From Psoroptes ovis (taxonomy: Eukaryota; Arthropoda; Arachnida; Sarcoptiformes; Psoroptidae), in NCBI GenBank assembly GCA_002943765.1, contig PQWQ01000005.1, positions 2,046,001 through 2,110,000 of the forward strand: DNA of 64,000 nucleotides, given 5' to 3'. Of this stretch, positions 45,710 through 59,100 are shown piece after piece. Within the stretch, counting starts at the first letter, position 1; every line of letters starts with the position of its first letter. The notes under the pieces were generated by a model. The model made no database searches. It was not told the DNA's origin and worked only from the letters and a program-made list of their open reading frames with translations. The position numbers and the translations under genes were made by a program.

Positions 45710-48700
45710 ATGCTTGAAAATTTTCGAATCTTCAATCCTCATCATCATCATGGCCGTCGTATACGTCGATTAAATCGAAGAAAATCATTAGTTGATCAAT
45801 CATTTGATGATCAAAATGAAGATTTATATAATAATTCAACAATAATAATTGATAATAATCATCGAAGAATACAGCAACAGCTACCACAACAACATATTGA
45901 TAATGATGATAATAATCAAATTTTAGATAATAATAATGTTGTTCACGATAATAATAATTATAATTATAAACATCATGTTCATCAAAATCAACATCAACAA
46001 CATTTTCATTATTATAATCATCGACATAATCAATCGCATCAAAATTTACGTAATCATTTCGATGAACATGATGAAGATATTGAAGAAGAAGAAGAAGAAG
46101 AAGAGGAAGATAATCGAAAAGAATATAATGTATTCGATAACAGTGGTAAGCTTAATCAGCAGCAAAAACTCGAAGATAATGACAGTGTCATTAATGAAGA
46201 TAGAATAATGGTAAGTAATAAAACCAAATATTCCCCAATAATGATAATGCAAAAGTTAATTGAAGCTAATCAATTATTGAAGCGTTTGAATTGTTATCGA
46301 TTGATCAACAGGTGTATTGTTTATTTATTTGTTTTTTCAAAATTCTTTCTGTGGACCATTATCAATTTGAAATTGAAATGATAAAAAAAAACAAAAAGAT
46401 TGTAAATTGAATCGATGCAATCGTTTGAGGAATAGAACATGATTTGTTCATTTTGAATTCAATAAATCATTCAGATCAATTCCATCAATTTATCGATCAA
46501 AATAACAAAAACAAAATCAATTTTAAATTTCAATTCATGACAAATTCAAAAACATTTTGACATTTTTTTTCTTCAAATTAATTTCATTTCAATCAAATCA
46601 TATTTGTCAAACATCTCTTAGGCAATCGGCCAATGAATCAATGCGTCAAGCCGATTGCGATCGATTTGAATGATTTACATGTGAATGACTGATATGTATG
46701 AGTGATACAAATGATTTCAATCCATATGATTAATCAGAATCTCTAATACCTTCTGGAAAAATCAATTAATCAATCATTTCAGCTGTCAGATTTGATGATT
46801 TTGGTTTGTTTGTTTGTTAATTTATGAACACGTTTATTCGGTTTATTTATTGAATGAATTTATTGAATGGTTGAAAGGATTGTTGATGTATGTGAAAACA
46901 AGCTCAAAAATAGAAAATCAAAACAAAAAACCTATGAATTTTTGAAATTGAAAAAATAATGTTTTGAATAATCATCATTTGAATGATGAATGACACATTG
47001 TCATAGACAAATCACATCACATCACATCACATATTCATCATTCAAATACAAACAAATTATTTCAAATGTTTTTGTATGTTTTGTTTGCATGTTCAATAGT
47101 AATGTCTACTTGTGTTTATATGAATGTTTTATTGTCATGTTTTTTTTAATCAAATAAATAAATCTATGAATCTGTGATAATTATTTTTTTTTTCTATTCA
47201 TTTTTCACCACAGAAACAAAAGCAGCTGCAACAACAGTATCAATCCGCTGAAATTAAACTCAATCATTCAATACGATCATCATCACCAACAACACCACCA
47301 CCTTCAGCCGAATCAACAGCAACCATATCATCGTATGATCAACAATTAAACATTGATCGATTGAATGAAATGGGAATGAAAAATAATAATTGTCAACTGA
47401 ATAATCATTGTACGAAACAAATATCATCACCATTGTCATTGATTAATCATAAAAATACGAGATTATTAACCAATAATTCATCAAATTTGATTAAAAATAA
47501 TTATTCAGCCAAGAATATTACAATTACGAATAACCACAGTGGTGAAATGTGTAAAAAACAATGTAAAATAAAAAATAATGATGAATTTTTAATAACGAAC
47601 GATGATGATGATGATGATTATGGTGATGTTGATAATGATTATGATGATAATAATATCATTATCGATGATGTTGATGATGATGATGGACAAAATGATTCAA
47701 TTTGTATTGAAATTAATGAAGAAAATATGGATAATAATAGCAACTTAAGCAACTCGAGCAACACCAGCAATGATAAACACATATTTGGTGTGAATCTTCT
47801 CGATAATAATGGCCATAATAATCAAAGTATTGATGATAATCGAACGCTATCGTCAATTATGAGTAAAAAGAAACCAATATTTCATATATTTGATTCACCA
47901 ATTGTGATTTTAAATGATAATGATAATATGACGAATGAGAAGCAAAATTCATTTGTTAAATTTCAATCAACAAAATCAACATCATCATCAATATTGACCA
48001 ATGATTTAAATTTAAATCCCAAAAATGATTATTGTGATGAACAATGGTCATTTACAGGATCATCGATAGCAACAACAACAACAACAGCGACAACGAATGT
48101 ATCAACAACATCAACATCTGTTGATCAACAATTAAGACAACGATATAAATCTGTGGACAGTGATAAATCATTCAATAAAAATCGTCAACTATGTCAACGT
48201 ATCAGTATACTTGGTAAACCATTGCCTGCTCGTAAAGAAATTTCCTTTTATCGTCAAAGATTTTTCATTTATAATGTATTACAACGTCCAAAAGGTTTTT
48301 GGGCAAATTGTTATCATCAATTTGTGATAGCCGTCATAGTGATTGGATTAATATTGTTTGCCTTATCAACTGTTGAACAATATCATCGACAATCATTACA
48401 ATTGTTATGTATTTTCGATGTATTCATATTAGCATTATTAGTGTTAGAATTTCTAGCACGTGCATGGTCATCATCATGTATTAGTCAATATCAAGGATGG
48501 CTTGGGCTATTTCGTTTTTGTACATCAGCATTTCGTTTAATCGATATATTCATCATTATTTCAGCTGCAGCAGTATTATGGATACATCAAATTGATCCAT
48601 CCATTGCTCATCGTTTGAATTGGTTACGTTTTGCTCAAGCATTTCAAATATTACGTATTAGTCATCGTTTCAAGCCATGGCGTATTATGGCATCGGTCAT

Positions 48701-50374
48701 TTGGAATCAACGACATCATTTAGCCATAGCTATTTATATGTGTACATTATCATTGATATTCATTACATTTACTGTATATTTTATCGAGCACAATGAACCG
48801 AATACTGATTTTACATCCATACCGAAAACATTATGGTGGGGTATTATATCATTGTTAACCATCGGTTATGGTGATATGGTACCATCGACGACTGCAGGCA
48901 AAATTGTTGCCAGTCTATTGCTGTTGATTTGTTTTTCATCATTTGCATTACCGGCCGGTATTCTTGGTACTGGACTGGCCTTGAAGGTATTTATTATCAT
49001 CTCATCAACATTATGATTTCTAATAATTTGATTTGAATTCCTTATATAAAGGTACAAGAACAACAACGACAAAAACACATCAACAAACGTCGTGATCCAG
49101 CAGCCAGACTCATACAATGTGCATGGCGATCATATGCATCATCGAAAAATTCTCGATCGATTGCAACATGGAAAATATGTGTACGACAACAATTACATCA
49201 TCTGCATAGATCAAAAACATCGATTTCAACATCAACATCGAATGATAAATTATCAATGGAACCGAATCAACAACAGCAACAACAACCAAATAATGGCAGT
49301 AGCACGTTATCGACTTTCGGTAGTGTTGTTGATTTGAAAAATTTACGAAATAAAATTCATAAAAAATTTGGTAGCGAATCACAAGCATCATTAGTAGATT
49401 TTTCAAAATCAATTAATCAACAACAACCAACAACAAATGTATCGACAATGATCGGTATTCCCAACAACAACAACATACAACCGACATCAAATCATAAATC
49501 ACAGTCATTAAATTCAATGAATCATAAAAATAGCGGCAATCATTCTTCGAACAATAATCAGCATCGATTATTACATCGTATTACGAACATGTCGATTATG
49601 AATAATTTGAATACAATTACCACTAACAATAACTTAATTCTAAATGATGATGATCATGATAATGATGATTATTATTATAATTATTTCACTTCAATCGAAA
49701 AATTAATGATTCGCTTCATACGTTTGATTAAATTTGAAATGGCCAAGAAAAATTTTAAAAATGCATTTCGACCATATGATATTAATGATGTTATCGAACA
49801 ATATGCAGCCGGACATGATGATGTTGTTTGTCGAGTGAAATCGATGCATCATCGTATTAATCAAATACAAAATTCATTAACAAACATAACCAAATTGTGT
49901 CAAGAATTATCCCTGGTACAATATCATCAAATGGAACGGCTAGAACGGTTATTGATGCAAGATATGAATCCAAATTCGAATCAAACACTTCGATTGCCAT
50001 CACCAATGACCACAACCACAGGTGTACCACCATTGTTTATGACCAGAAATAATAATAAATTTTTATCGATAAATAATTTAAATACAATCGATCATCACTC
50101 AAGAAGTAATCATTCATCATTATTATCATTAAGATCTGTATCACCACCGACAACAACAACAATATCATCATCAACATTGAAACATTATGATGCAACAAAA
50201 CTGATGAAACCATCATTACGTCAACATGTTCGACCGCAAAGACAACAACAACGAAATAATCATGATCCACCATCGCCAACATCATTATCATCACCTGAAT
50301 CCTTGAATGATTCAGATGAAAATCTATTCGACAATAATAATAATGCCAATAACAATAGGCGTTTTAGTGAATGA
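45710..50374 (+). CDS. KCNQ-type voltage-gated potassium channel with long disordered N-terminus
   Basis: Three exons, 45710-46210, 47214-48986 and 49052-50374, join in frame to 1198 residues; intron 1 is about 1.0 kb. Residues 1 to ~495 are His/Asn/Asp-rich and probably disordered. The channel core (about 497-757) has six membrane segments and the K+ filter TIGYGD (716-721) followed by FALPAGILGTGLALKVQEQ, a KCNQ hallmark. Exon 3 begins with KCNQ helix A and an IQ-type calmodulin site (RRDPAARLIQCAWRSY); helix B follows (FRPYDINDVIEQYAAGH, near 990), then a short coiled region. S4 (LNWLRFAQAFQILRISHRF) has fewer arginines than usual, and the residue after GYGD is Met rather than Lys. KCNQ channels give slow M-type currents in neurons and epithelia. 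The first ATG in the frame that gives MLENFRIF was chosen; an upstream noncoding exon is possible. Confidence 0.88.
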
Positions 50375-53300
50375 ACTTCGATCATCTTCATTGGTTTTAA
50401 TTACTCACACACTCACTGATATCAAATGTTTAACCCTTTACTTACTTATAAATCCTTGAAAATTAATTTAAACTTTTTACTTTCGAATTAAATTTGTATA
50501 ATATATACAAGTATTAACTAACCAATGTGTTAATGTGATTAAAATTGGCCAAATAACAGAAAATTGAATCAAATCAAATCTTCGATTGCTTTCTACGACT
50601 TCAGCGCGACCAAAAACAATGGCCGCAAATCAAGCGGGACTTGAAGAGTGCATGTTTATGCCCAAAATTTTCCAAATATTTTATCATCAATGTTTCATCA
50701 ATGCTCTTTTTAAATTATTTAAAAAAATATTCAAAATGTTTAAATTATTCTCAAATGTTTATTTATTTATTTATTCATTTTAATTTTTTTATTTTCATTA
50801 TTCAAATGATAATTTGTAAATTTAAAATTTCAATTCATTCATTATTTTATTACGATTAAATCAAATTTTAAAGCTAAATCAATGATTATAATTGATAAAA
50901 TCGTTATGATTTAAACGATTTATCAATTTTCGAGATGATTTCTACAACTTTTCTCGTACATTTTTCCCATAGGTTTTCAATGTGATCGACTTTTTTTTCC
51001 AGGAAAACAAAAGTCGAATCGAAACAATGGGCCTGAAACTGAATTAATTTTGATTTGTATCATTTTTCCATTATCATTATCGAATAGGAAAATTTCAAAA
51101 CATCCTTGAATGAACACATATTCGATCAAAGATTAAATCATCTGAAAGTGAGACAAAAGACAAAACAAACTGTAAAAAATCATTAATCAATCAATTAATT
51201 AAAGGAAAGAAAATGAAAATTGAATAATTGTGAATATAATTGAATTGTCAAATAGACATTGAAGGTTAATTCAGAGAAAATTTCTTTTGTTTTTTCCATT
51301 ATTTAATTTTGAATTCCAATTTTCATGAGTTTCATTTTTGATCTTATCATATTGAGAGGTAACAATGTTCAATCAAACAAGATCTTTACCACGTGATGAT
51401 GATGGTAATGATAGTTTGGTTGATATAATTTCTAATTTTAGTCCTAAAATTTCATCACATTTTCAATGGCATTGAGCGACAACAATTCATTATTTGATAA
51501 TTTATTCGATAATTTCGATTATTATGGAACATCTGCAGTGTTTTAATTAACAATCTAAAAAATTATTATATAAAAGTTTCACATGATAATTTCGAGCAAC
51601 AACAATGATAATGGCCAATATTGAACAATATGAGATTGTGAAATTCAGGAAAATATTTCACCTACAAACGATACAACTTTTACATAATTTAAGCCATAAA
51701 CCACACGTGTGAAAATTATTATGAGAAATTTTCAATTTTCAACAATAAAATGATTTTTAATTACCACGCGATGAATTTAGAACAATATGATGATATAATT
51801 AATTGAAGGTTGATTAATTATCGTTGCTCTCTTTTGATGATTATTCTGTTAGAAGATTTTAATGTTCTAATGTTTTAATTATTTGTATTGTTTTGACAAT
51901 TGTGTATGGTGCGTCCATCCATCAATCAGTTCATATTTGAAATTCAATCCTAAAACAAGAAATGAATCACATTTTTAGCAACATTAAATTTTTATGATTA
52001 TCATTCAAATTCAATAATAATAATAATGAATCAATGACAAAATATTCAATGATAACTTGATCGTAATCATAGCAAGAAATCATAATTATTCGATGACCAT
52101 ATTGAAACAATCATTATCAATTTCAATGTTAATTTCATATTTCCAAAACAAAATTGTCACACATTCATTCAAAGCAAAATTTTATTGATTGAATCGACTA
52201 ATTTGAATCCGAATAACATTCCAATCCCTTTGTAATTCCATGAATACATTATTATCATTTCAGAAGTCTAGTTCCAAATCAAATTCAATTCCGAAATTGT
52301 CATCAAAAAATGAACAAATCAAAAAATTTGATTCGAAATTGAAAATATTTCAATAATTAACAAATAACCATTTAAGATGAATCGTGTATGTGTGTCTTTA
52401 TGTACGGAATTCCATCATGTTCTTCAACATCGTTTCAATCGTGAATTGAATTATTAACTGAGAGAGAATTTAACAAATTGAATTTCCATAATCGGAAATG
52501 AATCAATCAAACAAGAAAGAAATAATAAAACAAACATGAAACAATTACTATAACAACGAACAACAGCGACGATTCGTGAAAGGTTTTACCCTCACCGAAC
52601 AAAAGGGTTTACTGGCGATAATTGAAATGATGGATTTTTCTATTGACTTTCAATTGATTTTTCAATCATTTCATCCGGGTACCGAGAATAATTCTAGCTT
52701 TCAAAGCAGCTGAATAAATTGATTTTTTCCATTCGATTTGATGACATCTCGAAAATACAAAATGAAAATCAATTATCATTGAAATTAGCCAAAGTGTTGT
52801 TGTGTAGCTTTTGGAAAATTTTGAATTTTCAATCCTTCCAACACTTGAAGTGATTTTTTTGGAATAAAAAAAAAATCAAAGAAAATAATTGAAATTGAAT
52901 GATAATGAATGAATGATCAACCATCAAGGTTAATTGTTACTTTGATTTGTTTATTTGATTATTTATTCTTCAGTTAAGGCATTCATGAATACATATTTTT
53001 GACACTGACGTGAATTTGTAGTGTGTAGGCGTTGTCTGTGATATGATAATGATCATAATGATAAATATATGATCATGAAATGATCATGATATGATGTGCA
53101 TGCTAATGCACAGTCAGGTAATGAAAAATTCCAAAGAGATTTGCCTCGCCATTTCCACGAATCGAAATTCACGATTCAAAATTGATTAATTTCCGAAACA
53201 ATTATTCGAAGATAATTGATTCAATCAGATCAACGATGAGTAAATGAATGTGACTGGCGAGCTTTGGAGCCTTGATGAGCCTTGGAAACCCTTTTGATTT

Positions 53301-54262
53301 TCAATTTCCGACAAATTTCAATTGAGATATCTCTGGAGATGTTTCTCTGAGGAGACATTTCTCATCAATCCTTTGAAATTATTTCGATTCAAATAAGAAA
53401 CGAAATCAAATTTTGAGACAATATAAAAATCGTAAATCACCTGAAATAATGATCATAATGATAAATTGATCATTATTATTATCATTCGTATTGTTGTTGT
53501 TGCTGATGAGTTTGCAATCATAATAAATGAATAAATGCTAAGTACTAATATTAGTAGCAAAACGCCTACAATCTTTGCTTGAAAATTGTTTTTTTTATTC
53601 GAAATAAAATCAAAAGATGACAATTGGGCGTTTGAATTTCAATTTGAATTGATTTCAATTCAAAATTTGAAATTTGTTTGTTTTTACAATGTCACATTTG
53701 AAATTTTGAAAAATTTCTCAAATTCTCGCACCATCACCTGTTATATATTTTGTTTCAAGAGGTGGACATACGCACCAACACACACATTGAACACGTATTT
53801 CGCACCACATTAAACAATCGTCTAGTTGATTTAATATCAATTTTAATGATAATCACACGCACACACACACACGTATCTATGACCACCTCCGATCATTTTG
53901 ATGGTGGTGGTGGTGTCTGTGTTGAATGCGTTGCGGTTGTGGTGGTGGTGGTGATCATGATGGTGATGTTGTGGATGGTGATGTTAATGGTGGTGACGAT
54001 GCTTTCATTATATATTCGATATCGCTGATTCGATTGTCGTATTTGGTTTTGTTTGTTTGAATTGAGAAAAATTAATTTCATTTCATTTGTTTGTTTTGTT
54101 GATGATTTGATTTCATTTCATTTAATGAGAATAATTGAATTCAAAATTTTCATTCAATGATTGAATTTTGAATCGACAACATCGCGACAAGATTTTGAAA
54201 CATTTTTGAATTTTTTTTTGTGTATTTTTGAATTTAGTCATCAAAGGGTTTACTAGGTTTGA
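50375..54262. other. Intergenic, AT-rich, no gene seen
   Basis: About 3.9 kb between the channel and the cuticle gene. It contains TGATCA-rich short inverted repeats (53040-53100; 11-nt arms at 53445-53455 and 53467-53477), (CA)n at about 53858-53872 and GGT repeats at about 53900-53960. Short frames are repeat-derived. Confidence 0.55.
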
Positions 54263-55649
54263 ATGATGGTGAGTGTTTGTGTTTTGTTTTCTTGGATATA
54301 ATCTGAGATATGAAATTAAATTTGTTCAATAAATAACAGCATCGATCCATAATCGTCTTCATATTATTAACATTACAATTATGTAATGGTTATTATTATA
54401 ATAATGATGAGTTATATAATAATGGTGGCTATGGTGGTTATCAATTCTCTTATCAAACTGGACAACAAAATGAACCAAATTATGCACAAACATTTCGTGA
54501 AGAAAGTCGTGATGAATATGGTAATGTTCACGGGAAATATGGTTATGTTGATCCTTATGGACAATTAAGGTTTGTTTTTGATTGATTTCTATTAAATTCT
54601 TAATCATTTGAATTGAAAATTATTTATTTTCCTTCTTCAAAATCAGAGTTGTAAAATATCGAGCCGGTCCCGATGGCTATTACGCTGAAGGTGATGTTGG
54701 TGTTGATCAAGAAGCCTTACGACAACAACGACTGTTGTATGGTAGTGATCAAGCAACAAAAATTCAACAACAAGCATGGCAACAACAAGGTTATGATGCT
54801 CGCTCATCATCAGCTTCTTCAGCATCGGCTGCAGCTTCAGCTTCTGCTTCCGCATCTGCATCATCTTCATTCGGTGGTTTTTATAACGATAACAATAACA
54901 ATAATAACAACTTCAATAGTGTCACTGATAATCAAAATGATCCAAAAACTACTGATTGGACAATACTTTCAGCACCCGAAGCAACCAATTCAATCAATCA
55001 ACAATATAATGTAAAAGGTGGCCGTGGATCAGCAAATAATCGTAAGAAAACCTTTTACAGTGAACGCATTGTAGCTGCACCGATTCCATCACCCGTTCAA
55101 TCATTGAAATATTATTCAAATCAACACAATCAACGTAATGTGTTGGCCAATAATCAATATACACTGCCAGTGGTAAGACAATACACACATACAACAATAC
55201 ATAATGTACCGAATGCAATACAAACACCAGCAATCACAACCAGTGGTCGATATTATCAATCATCAGGTGCATATAAACGACCACAACAACAACGTTATGG
55301 TGCATTAAAAAGTCCAACAGCACGTTTTACTGAAATATCACAAAGTCAGCAATCACAACAGCCTGCATTTAAATCACTGACATCAAGTTACAAATTGGCT
55401 TCATCATCAGCCGCATCTTCAGCTGCATCGTCAGCCGCATCATCAACATTTAAATCAAATTATTCATTAGCCAGCGGTGTCAAAGGTGGTAATTATCGTC
55501 AACAACCTGTTACAACAACCTATAATTATCCACAACAATATCAACAACGATTATCACGTTACAGTGCACCGAGCAGTGGTAGTGGTCATGCACAGGTCAA
55601 TTTCAAACAATATGGACCAGCAGCATTTCAATATTCATATGGATTCTAA
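54263..55649 (+). CDS. Cuticular protein with R&R chitin-binding domain
   Basis: Exons 54263-54268, 54340-54569 and 54647-55649 join in frame to 412 residues. The first exon is only two codons (ATG ATG) before a GTGAGT donor, a common arrangement in arthropod cuticle genes. The signal peptide (HRSIIVFILLTLQLCNG) is cut before YYYNND. The Rebers-Riddiford domain covers about residues 33-100: YQFSYQTGQQNEPNYAQTFR, DEYGNVHGKYGYVDPYGQLR across intron 2, then VVKYRAGPDGYYAEG. The rest is Gln/Tyr/Ser-rich with Ala-Ser runs (about 130-150 and 330-345) and a final GHAQVNFKQYGPAAFQYSYG. It binds chitin fibres in the exoskeleton. Start chosen on signal-peptide continuity. Confidence 0.88.
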
Positions 55650-56170
55650 ATAATGTTTTGTAATTTAAATTTAATTAATTTGGAAATTTGATTTAAAATC
55701 TTAATTTTATATTCATTCTCTGATAATCTTACAATATGATTAGAGTTTATAATGATCTATTTTATTATAATTATAATTAATTTTTGAATTATTATTATTA
55801 TTCAATTATTTTATTAACATTTGAATCAATTTTGATTTTTTCTATTGATAATTATTTTAAATTAAATCAATTAAATCTTAGAGCTTTTTTTGGTATTTTG
55901 AATCAATCAAACATTGATTTAAAATGAAATAAATAGAAATCTATGGTAAACAATGGTTGGTGTTTAGTTGATAATGGATACGATTCAAAAACAATTGATT
56001 CAATTGTCCAAATCGTAATATTGCATAGATTAACTTGAGCATCAGATTATATGGATGGGTGTTTCATCAGATCGTATGGATTTGGATATTTAAACCATTT
56101 CGAAACAATTTTACGGCCATTTTTTTAAATTTTTTCTTGCGCAAATGATCATCAGAACGCTCAATGATCA
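55650..56170. other. Cuticle gene 3' UTR and MAM gene promoter side
   Basis: AT-rich with AATAAA at about 55929. No exon is apparent. The MAM gene ATG follows at 56171. Confidence 0.6.
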
Positions 56171-59100
56171 ATGATGGCCAAATTTATGCAATTAATTTTG
56201 GTTATAAATTCAATTTTTTTCACAATACAATCAATTGATTGTGATCAACAATCATCATCGCTACTACCAAGAAGTGAATGTAATTTTAAAAAACCAAGCG
56301 AATGTAAATGGACATTTTCCAAAAATTGGCATTGGAAATCACTGGAAGATCAGAATTATACATTATCATTAAATTCGACACCATATTTATCAGGTATTTA
56401 TTGATTTGATCGAATTATTTGATTAATTTGATTGATTTCAATCAATTTAAAATCTATTTCAAATTAATTTTATTCACAGAAAACGGGTATCAATTGGAAA
56501 ATCATGTGAATATCGATAATGATTACATTCTGTCACCAATATTTGAGTTGAAAAATGAATCCAAGAATAAATTTTGTTTTGATTTTTTCTATTATTTTAT
56601 GAATAATGATATTTCTATCATCAACAACGATGATGAAAATTATTTTGCATTATATTTATTGAATAATTCAACGAATAATAGTGATAATTCATCAGATATT
56701 GACAATGAAATATGGCGTACAACAATGATTTATGAAGATTTTTGGCATCATACATTTGTTAATTTTGATTCCGAAAATGAATTTCAATTAAAATTTATAT
56801 CATCAAGTAATCAAAGTTTAATTGCTGTCACTGATTTTCGTTTAAATGATAAATATTGTCGAAGAAAACGTAATCATTGTAATTTTGAAACAAATAATTG
56901 TGGTTGGACATTGATGAAATCCAATGCGAATGATAGTAATATTATCATTGAAAGACTGAAAGCAAAAAATACCGACTCAAATCAATCGATTGATCATACA
57001 ACTTCATCACCGAATGGTTATGTATTGTATTATCATTATATGAAGATGAATAATGATACAAATACAATACAGCGACAGCCTACAATGGTTACCATCAAAA
57101 GTTTAACTATCCAAGATTTCAAGGGACCAAAATGTTTTCAATTTTGGTTATTTTTTAGCGGCAGTATCGGTGATGTAGATTTGAGATTATTCGAGGATAA
57201 GGATCAACAATTATGGGAATTATCGTCTGAAAGTAATCGACCATTATTGATAAATGAATGGAATCGTTTTCAAATAAAATTCAATATCAATAATGATAGT
57301 AATTATCTGAAATTTTTAATTAATCACACTGGTCACAATGATAATGATGTATCGATAAAATTTGATGATTTCAATATCATCGAGTTTAATTGTCCGAAAA
57401 TAATATCATGTAATTTTGTTGATGGTATATGTGGTTGGAAACAAAATTTTTCCAATAATTTTCAATGGACATTAGGTATTGGACGTGTATTCAATGAAAG
57501 TCGATTGAATTTTCGATTCAATAATTATCGTGTTCCAATTAAACCGGTATTATATACTGATTTTACAAGATTACCATTGAACAAAAATAATAAACAAGAA
57601 TCGATGCAATTAATTAGTGAATATATCCATGATTTACCGAAAATCGGTGCTTGTATACTTATAAATTATCAAATATGGTCATTTGATTATGATAATGATG
57701 AATTTTCATTATCATATCAAACATTTAATGATGAAACCAATAAAATGGAGAATGAAACAATTATATGGAAATACAAACTTAAAACAATCAAAAATGATCA
57801 CCATGATGATGATAATCCATCTGGTACTTCATATGTTGAAATACATTTACCGAATACAAATGAATCAAATCAATCGAAAATATATCGTCTAATATTGACG
57901 GCCAAATCATCGAATCCATCGACATATATTTTGATTTATGAGCTAAATTTTTCAATCCGATTTGATCGTTGTGGTTCATATGTGCCGAATAAAACAATGA
58001 CAACCGCAACAACAGCAACAGCAACGACAACAACAATAACGACCATCAAATCGACGACCGAAAAACCGATCACTAAGCCGACATTTAATTGTACATTTGA
58101 ATCGAATACATTTTGTCTTTGGACAAATTTATCCAGAAATTTTCAAATAACAAATGCAACAAATACAAATTATAACATTTTCGAAGATCATACAACACAC
58201 TCATCGAATGGACATTTTGCTGCATTACAAATTGATAAATATGTGCCATATCGTCAGATAACACCATTAATGATGATCCGGAATCCATTTAAAATTGGTC
58301 AAAAATTTTGTATGGAATTTTATTATTATTTCTTCACCAATGAATTCTATGAATATGGTTCAAATATACAGCTGTTATTATTATCAAGCCGAAAAAATCG
58401 TACATTATTTTATGGTTATCAATCAATGGAATTAAAATGGCATCGTACATTGATTGAATATGAATTCAATAATGAAAGTGATTATTATGATATATTTCAA
58501 TTTCAATGTCAATTAAATGATGGTATTATCGCTTTAGATGATATATCGATTATCGATTCAACATGTGATCATTTGAGTAAAAATAATAATTTTAGATATT
58601 GTGATTTTGAATTAATTGATTCAAATGAATCAATTATTAATGGATTTGTATGTAAATTATTTGCAAACAATTTCAATCAATATCAACAATTTTGGCAAAT
58701 ATATTCCGTATCATCGATAATTGACAAAATTAAACATAATAATCAGCTGTATTATGATCATACAACACATACAAAATTTGGTCATGTTTATGGTTATTTG
58801 ATTGATGTTCAGAATAAGATATTTCTAAATGAAACAACAACGATCACTATATATCGATTATCATCAACGAAAACATATTGTTTACGTTTTTCATATTTCC
58901 TTACCAATAATATTACATTATATTATCGTTCATCATTGATTGGATCACCAATATCATGGCGTATACGTGGTACAACTAATGGCATATGGTTTACACATCA
59001 AAAACAGCTGAGTATTTCGAATGATGGAAATTTCAATAACCGGCAAGCATACAATTTAATATTTGGCATCCATCCTGATAATGTTATTGACGTCGGTATG

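Noticed and set aside
54643..55233. Alternative-frame ORFs across cuticle protein exon 3
   Set aside because: They lack the R&R motif and run antisense to or out of frame with the spliced gene.
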